Shown here: positions 5,805-8,491 of the stretch, piece by piece
Position numbering within the stretch: the stretch's first letter is position 1
How the letters are laid out: each line of letters opens with the position of its first letter
Assembly: GCA_011620705.1 (NCBI GenBank)
Contig: WOYR01000203.1
Span: forward strand, 1-8,491
From: Microbacteriaceae bacterium
Lineage (GTDB): Bacteria; Actinomycetota; Actinomycetes; Actinomycetales; Microbacteriaceae
Reading direction: 5' to 3'
Length of the DNA stretch: 8,491 nt
The notes under the pieces: model-generated
Databases searched by the model: none
Told to the model about the DNA's origin: nothing
What the model saw: only the letters and a program-made list of their open reading frames with translations
Made by a program: the position numbers and the translations under genes

Positions 5805-7274
5805 CTAGATCGATCCGGCCCACGGCTTCACGATCTCCTCGGTCGCTTCCCACAGGAACGCGCCCATCGCGAGCGTGATCGCGCCGTCGATCTTCTCGTC
5901 GTTGGAGGCCCTGCCGATCCGGACACCGAAGGGCTGCTTGTCGAGCTCGATCGCATTCTCTAGGTGTTGCTGCAGCAGGGCGTTGCCGCCGATCCACATC
6001 CGCTCTTCGCGGACCGTCGTGCGAAGCGCGTCTGCGGCCGGGCACATCATCAGGTTGGTCTGCGGGAACTCCTCGACGGGCAGACCGTGGATATCCTGGA
6101 GGCGGATCATGAGCATGCGTAGCCGGTTCCCGTCGAGCGCCACGCGCTCCACGTTGTTCTCGTGGCAGATGTCGACGATCGCCTCCTCCACGAAGGTGAG
6201 GTCGTAGTACCCGCGGTCGGCTGGGGGATTATCCAGGATGAGCGAGACGCCGTGGATCACCTTGGCTTCGTCTCGCTGCGTGAGTGTGATGGCGAAGTGG
6301 TCGCTCTTGTCCGCTCCGTCTATCGTGAGGTATGCAGGCTTTACCGGGTCGATGGACGGCGTGCGCTTGGTGCGCGCTAGTTCTGCCGGCGAGAAGAACT
6401 TGCCCGCCCCTTTGGTCATCGGGAACCGGTTCAAGTGATACGCCTCGAACGCCTGAGGCGATAGCTTCGGGTCCTCGTACTGGTCGCGCAAGAAGCGCGT
6501 CGTCACCCAGCTTGCCGGGTTCGCCGCGCGCATCACCTCGGGGTCTGACGCATCTGCGCCGTCGGGCGCGCCGATCCAAACCCGATATTCACGCTTGCCT
6601 TTCCGCTGGTGGAGCAGATCCCACAATGGCCCGGACCGTTTGATACCTGCCGTCGTGATGATGATGCCGAGCGGCTCCCGCCGGATGACCGTGCCCGAGC
6701 TCATCGCCTCGAACATGTCCATGTTCTTGAAGGCATGGAGCTCGTCGATGATATACATGCTCGGATTCGACCCGTGCTCACCAGGTGCGTCGCTTGCGAG
6801 CACGCGGATCTCGCTGCCCAGCTCGGGGACGTAGATGACGTCTTTATAGACCTTCGCGTACGCGCTCAGGAATGGATCGCGCTCGACCATGAATTTGGCC
6901 GGCTCGAAAACCTTGCGGGCCTGGTCCTTCTTGCTAGCGATCATGTAGACCTCGGCACCGGGCTCCCAGATCGCCTCGATGAAGCCCCCGTAGAGCGCGA
7001 AGCCGGCGGCGTTGAGGGACTTCTTGTGCTTCCGCGGCAAACCCACGAGCGCCGTCGTGTACTTGCGGCGGCCATAACGATCTACCGTCCCGAAGATGGG
7101 CTCGAGGATCTTCTCTCGTTCCCAGTCCTCGAACTGGAGCGTCTGCCCGGCGAGCGGGCCCTTGAGGTGGCGGCAGAAGCTGCTGAAGAACCACGTGACC
7201 AGCGCCACTCGCATCGGCCCTGTGAGCTTCTTAGGATCGAAGTCGAGAAAGCCCATCTCCTCGAGCATGCTCAT
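5805..7274 (-). CDS. terL: Terminase large subunit (packaging ATPase and nuclease)
   Basis: This 489-residue protein of the Terminase_1 / HK97 TerL type powers DNA packaging and cuts the concatemer. The ATPase half has a Walker A-like segment GLPRKHKKS (78-86), Walker B SMYIIDE (172-178, catalytic E178) and coupling motif IIITTAG (204-210). The RNase-H-like nuclease half shows YLTIDGADKSDHFAI (315-329, D319 and nearby acids), VALDGNR (378-384, D381) and EKIDGAITLAMGAFLW (460-475, D463), which supply the metal-binding carboxylates. The oddity is that the residue before the Walker A lysine, normally Gly or Ala, is Lys here (HKKS). ATG 7274 overlaps the small terminase TGA as ATGA, with AAGGAGG seven bases upstream. 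A second Met two codons in is a less likely start. Confidence 0.96.
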   Translation of the reverse strand: MSMLEEMGFLDFDPKKLTGPMRVALVTWFFSSFCRHLKGPLAGQTLQFEDWEREKILEPIFGTVDRYGRRKYTTALVGLPRKHKKSLNAAGFALYGGFIEAIWEPGAEVYMIASKKDQARKVFEPAKFMVERDPFLSAYAKVYKDVIYVPELGSEIRVLASDAPGEHGSNPSMYIIDELHAFKNMDMFEAMSSGTVIRREPLGIIITTAGIKRSGPLWDLLHQRKGKREYRVWIGAPDGADASDPEVMRAANPASWVTTRFLRDQYEDPKLSPQAFEAYHLNRFPMTKGAGKFFSPAELARTKRTPSIDPVKPAYLTIDGADKSDHFAITLTQRDEAKVIHGVSLILDNPPADRGYYDLTFVEEAIVDICHENNVERVALDGNRLRMLMIRLQDIHGLPVEEFPQTNLMMCPAADALRTTVREERMWIGGNALLQQHLENAIELDKQPFGVRIGRASNDEKIDGAITLAMGAFLWEATEEIVKPWAGSI

Positions 7275-7963
7275 GAGCCGGCCTCCTTCCCCTTCGCGGG
7301 CGGCTTCTTCGGCATGGGTTTCTTGACGGGCGCCTTTTTCGGCGCGGTCTTCACTGGGGCTTTCGCGGGGGCACCGGCCGCCGCGGACTTCCTCGGCGCG
7401 GGCTTCTTCGCTGGCAGCGTCTTCTGTGCCTCGGCCTCGATGATCTTGCCGAGCTGCTCGCTGAACGTCTGGGCGAGCGACTTGGTCGCTGCGATCATCA
7501 GTCCGGCCTGGACGCGGGCCATCGGCGTGAGGCCGAGCCGATCGGCGAGACGGAGATACGCGAGAGTCGCGTCGCGCTGGATCTTCACGGCCGGGTGTGC
7601 CTTGGCGTCGAGCGTCGCGTACTCGCCGGTGGGTTCGCCGAAGTCATCGCGGATCTCGGCCCGCTTGTAGATCATCGTGCCCTCGAGGCGCAGGATCTCC
7701 GTCGCCTGCTGGTGGACCCACACCTGCTCGAGCAGCTGCTCGACGAGCATGAGGTCGGCGGACTGGAGCGCGGCCGGGTTCCGGCCGCGGCCAGCAAGGT
7801 CCTCGACGATCACATACCAGCCGGCATGGAGTGCTTCGTCCAGGTTGGATGGCGGTGCTGGCAGGTCCCGCGGCGCTGGATCCGGCTGGATCCTGGCGAG
7901 CTCGTTCGGCTCGCGACGGTGTCCTTCCTTCGGCCCCCCTGATCCGGTTCGGCCTCTAGGCAT
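7271..7963 (-). CDS. terS: Terminase small subunit, P27 family, with lysine-rich C-terminal tail
   Basis: This is a 230-residue protein. Residues 66-155 carry the P27/Terminase_4 pattern: a helical core (LQSADLMLVEQLLEQVWVHQ), a polar hairpin (TGEYATLDAKAHPAVKIQRD) and the hallmark LRLADRLGLTPMAR (137-150). It recognises the packaging site and loads the large subunit encoded next. Residues 1-45 are a proline- and arginine-rich, probably disordered arm. Residues 181-226 form a tail of Lys, Pro and Ala (KKPAPRKS, KAPVKTAPKKAPVKK) with 14 lysines in 50 residues and no acidic residue until E227, like a histone H1 tail. This is unusual for the family and suggests nonspecific DNA binding. ATG 7963 lies 8 bases inside the upstream gene, with GAGGAG seven bases before it. 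Confidence 0.9.
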   Translation of the reverse strand: MPRGRTGSGGPKEGHRREPNELARIQPDPAPRDLPAPPSNLDEALHAGWYVIVEDLAGRGRNPAALQSADLMLVEQLLEQVWVHQQATEILRLEGTMIYKRAEIRDDFGEPTGEYATLDAKAHPAVKIQRDATLAYLRLADRLGLTPMARVQAGLMIAATKSLAQTFSEQLGKIIEAEAQKTLPAKKPAPRKSAAAGAPAKAPVKTAPKKAPVKKPMPKKPPAKGKEAGS

Positions 7964-8333
7964 GCCACAGCTCCTCGAGCTCTGCCGCGAGATTGTCGGC
8001 CATCTTGCGGAAGCGCCACGCGAGCGACGGTCTTGCCGTCCGGCTCAGCCGGCGGAGCACCGACAGGAGGTTCTGGGCGTCCATGAGCGCCCGGGCTGCC
8101 TGTTCATCGGTGCCTGCAAGCTTGCCGATGGCGATCGCCTCGACGGGATCCTCGGCTGAAAGACCGCTCACAGAGACGGGCCCGGCCGGCTCGTAGTCAG
8201 CATGCCGGGAGCGCCACGCCCGCATGCGGCACGTCTCGTCGCAGTACTCTGGGCGGCGGCCCACGCCAGCGTATGGCGGGAGGTCCTTGCCGCAGCCCGG
8301 GGCCTTGCACTTCTGGATCTGGTTGCCTGCCAT
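7956..8333 (-). CDS. Small zinc-finger-like protein upstream of terminase
   Basis: This is a 125-residue protein from ATG 8333 (weak AGGG upstream). Four cysteines, C9-x4-C14 and C31-x3-C35, flank a loop and are followed by RMRAWRSRH. The pattern YCDETCRMRAWR resembles the short actinobacterial zinc finger 'RYCS-x-x-CR-x-A-x-R-x-R', which suggests a zinc-stabilised nucleic-acid-binding knob. Residues about 60-125 are helical (DEQAARALMDAQNLLSVLRRL, ending ADNLAAELEELWHA). It overlaps the small terminase by 8 bases, so it belongs to the packaging operon. It may be an accessory DNA-binding or regulatory protein. The conserved HNH nuclease residues are absent, so it is not a typical HNH endonuclease. 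The zinc-finger reading is seen in the residues; the function is unknown. Confidence 0.75.
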   Translation of the reverse strand: MAGNQIQKCKAPGCGKDLPPYAGVGRRPEYCDETCRMRAWRSRHADYEPAGPVSVSGLSAEDPVEAIAIGKLAGTDEQAARALMDAQNLLSVLRRLSRTARPSLAWRFRKMADNLAAELEELWHA

Positions 8334-8353
8334 GCCCTGAGACTGCGCTGCGC

Positions 8354-8394
8354 GTCACCCGATTTCGTGACAAGGCTGAAATCATTACGTGACA
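8354..8394. promoter_or_regulatory. GTCAC/GTGAC cluster upstream of the packaging operon
   Basis: The 11-mer ATT-A/T-CGTGACA occurs twice in the same orientation, at 8362-8372 and 8384-8394, exactly 22 bases apart (two helix turns). An inverted GTCAC at 8354-8358 pairs with GTGAC at 8367-8371, with 8 bases between. The block sits in a locally AT-richer patch just upstream of the first gene, where an operator or promoter is expected. No clear -35/-10 pair was found. It could instead be part of the terminase recognition region. Confidence 0.4.
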
Positions 8395-8491
8395 GACTTC
8401 GGGTCCCCGGATTCCCATTTTCGGGCTTGCATGCGCGTTTGGGCCGCGAGGTCTTCAGTTGTGTTCTGGACCGCGATCGACCCCCCCTACC
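8395..8491. other. Right-edge leader region, no assignable gene
   Basis: These 97 bases hold a run of seven C (8481-8487). On the minus strand they hold a 33-codon open stretch (8486 to TAA at 8385) containing VQNTTEDLAAQTRMQARKWE. That stretch has protein-like composition but follows a TAG at 8489-8487 and has no upstream start. Its only internal ATG (8432) would give 15 residues. It may be noncoding or a small peptide gene. I make no gene call. Confidence 0.3.

Noticed and set aside
8197..8418. 73-codon minus-strand frame overlapping the zinc-finger gene
   Set aside because: It is a shifted frame of the same DNA. The four-cysteine motif and the terS overlap support the other frame.
8481..8487. 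Run of seven C as a cos end or slippage site
   Set aside because: It is at the window edge with no second half or coding frame to judge. Nothing in the sequence supports a specific role.
1..8491. tRNA, rRNA, insertion sequence, integrase, CRISPR array or toxin-antitoxin genes
   Set aside because: I looked on both strands and saw none. All credible coding sequence is phage packaging, head or surface protein.

Overview
The window is a packaging and head-assembly module of a tailed phage or prophage (Caudoviricetes, HK97-like head), with every credible gene on the minus strand. The DNA is GC-rich, and the genes use strong AAGGAGG-type ribosome binding sites and frequent ATGA/GTGA stop-start overlaps. 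An actinobacterial or other high-GC host is plausible, but the sequence alone does not fix the taxon. No integrase, attachment site or bacterial flanking gene is present, so prophage and free phage cannot be told apart.

Read in the direction of transcription (right to left): a short leader with GTCAC/GTGAC words (8354-8394); a small zinc-finger-like protein (8333-7956); a P27-type small terminase with a lysine-rich tail (7963-7271); the large terminase (7274-5805); a tiny two-helix membrane protein (about 5775-5590); the portal (5590-4307); the prohead protease (4317-3502); the HK97-fold major capsid protein (3505-2204); two hairpins in the 87-base gap after the capsid gene; a 92-residue head-module protein with a HeH/Rho-N-like tail (2116-1838); a 51-residue charged peptide (1841-1686); a 145-residue beta-rich likely head accessory protein (1628-1191); and a strong hairpin terminator (1116-1143). 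A separate transcription unit may then start: a gene running off the left edge (938 to 1) whose product resembles the phage C-type-lectin / formylglycine-generating-enzyme-like (CLec/FGE) family.

The genes form a standard pathway. Small and large terminase recognise and cut the genome and pump it through the portal. The protease matures the shell built from the capsid protein. The small downstream proteins probably decorate or complete the head. Most genes from 8333 to 3502 overlap or nearly touch, suggesting translational coupling. The hairpins after the capsid gene suggest a step in expression between capsid and accessory genes.

The core is conventional and I see no complete undescribed system. 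The best leads are the truncated CLec-like protein at the left edge, which is a candidate ligand-binding or diversity-generating-retroelement target; the histone-like tail on the small terminase; an atypical Walker A in the large terminase; and a dyad, GGTGTCACC, with related forms, whose eight-base core I found only between genes.
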